A stretch of 6,192 nt of DNA, taken from an uncultured Alphaproteobacteria bacterium. Its GTDB lineage: Bacteria; Pseudomonadota; Alphaproteobacteria; Rickettsiales; UBA1997. The stretch is taken from positions 1 through 6,192 of the forward strand of contig CAIOKL010000272.1 of the NCBI GenBank assembly GCA_903858915.1. The letters are read 5' to 3'. Below, piece after piece: positions 6,166-6,192 of this stretch. How positions within the stretch are numbered: the stretch's first letter is position 1; each line of letters opens with the position of its first letter. The translations under genes were made by a program, and so were the position numbers. The notes under the pieces were generated by a model, which saw only the letters and a list, made by a program, of their open reading frames with translations, ran no database searches and had not been told where the DNA came from.

Positions 6166-6191
6166 CGCAGAGCCAACTTGTTGGCGATGCG
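6145..6191 (+). repeat. Two adjacent hairpins at the window's right edge
   Basis: The first hairpin is ACTCTCCC / GGGAGAGT around CTTGC (6145-6165), a perfect 8-bp stem. It is followed without a gap by CGCA-GA-GCCAA-CTTG-TTGGC-GA-TGCG (6166-6191). There 4-bp and 5-bp stems flank opposed GA/GA and close on a CTTG loop. Read as + strand RNA, the opposed GA steps could form tandem sheared G-A pairs and CUUG is a known stable tetraloop. The design resembles REP-like intergenic palindromic elements in general, but the family is not identified. Confidence 0.6.
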
Positions 6192-6192
6192 G

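Overview
The window is a strongly AT-rich piece of a bacterial chromosome, most likely from an alphaproteobacterium. The best evidence is the GyrA protein. It has the alphaproteobacterial style of quinolone region and active-site segment, and a long extra segment between the late blades of its C-terminal domain that gammaproteobacterial GyrA lacks. The low GC content, the decayed-looking gaps and an orphan protein with a disordered tail would suit a host-associated lineage such as Rickettsiales or Holosporales. That placement is inference only.

Layout: (1) At the left edge is the 3' part of a small membrane protein gene on + (to 292); its frame is open to base 2, so the start is probably outside the window. 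(2) A gap of about 330 bases (293-620) holds a nine-G tract, an AT-rich palindrome and no convincing gene. (3) A strong bidirectional terminator (621-659) separates this gap from gyrA on - (687-3491). (4) A divergent intergenic region (3492-3770) carries a good gyrA promoter and a foldable gyrA leader. (5) An unrecognised 368-residue protein lies on + (3771-4877), with a tandem 30-bp duplication, Arg/Ser-rich motifs and a Cys-rich hydrophobic patch. (6) After 141 AT-rich bases comes dapB on + (5019-5813). (7) The right end (5814-6192) is not an ordinary gene region. It is GC-richer than its surroundings and contains a compound inverted repeat, several degenerate copies of a C-rich repeat at spacings of 54 and 64 bases, and two adjacent hairpins at the edge.

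The identifiable genes are housekeeping: GyrA is the DNA-cleaving subunit of gyrase, and DapB makes the precursor of diaminopimelate and lysine. They do not form an operon. None of the three complete genes has a clear Shine-Dalgarno sequence. No defence system, CRISPR array, transposase, tRNA or rRNA was seen. The most unusual material is the right-hand repeat cluster, part of which also reads as an open frame on the - strand, and the orphan 368-residue protein.
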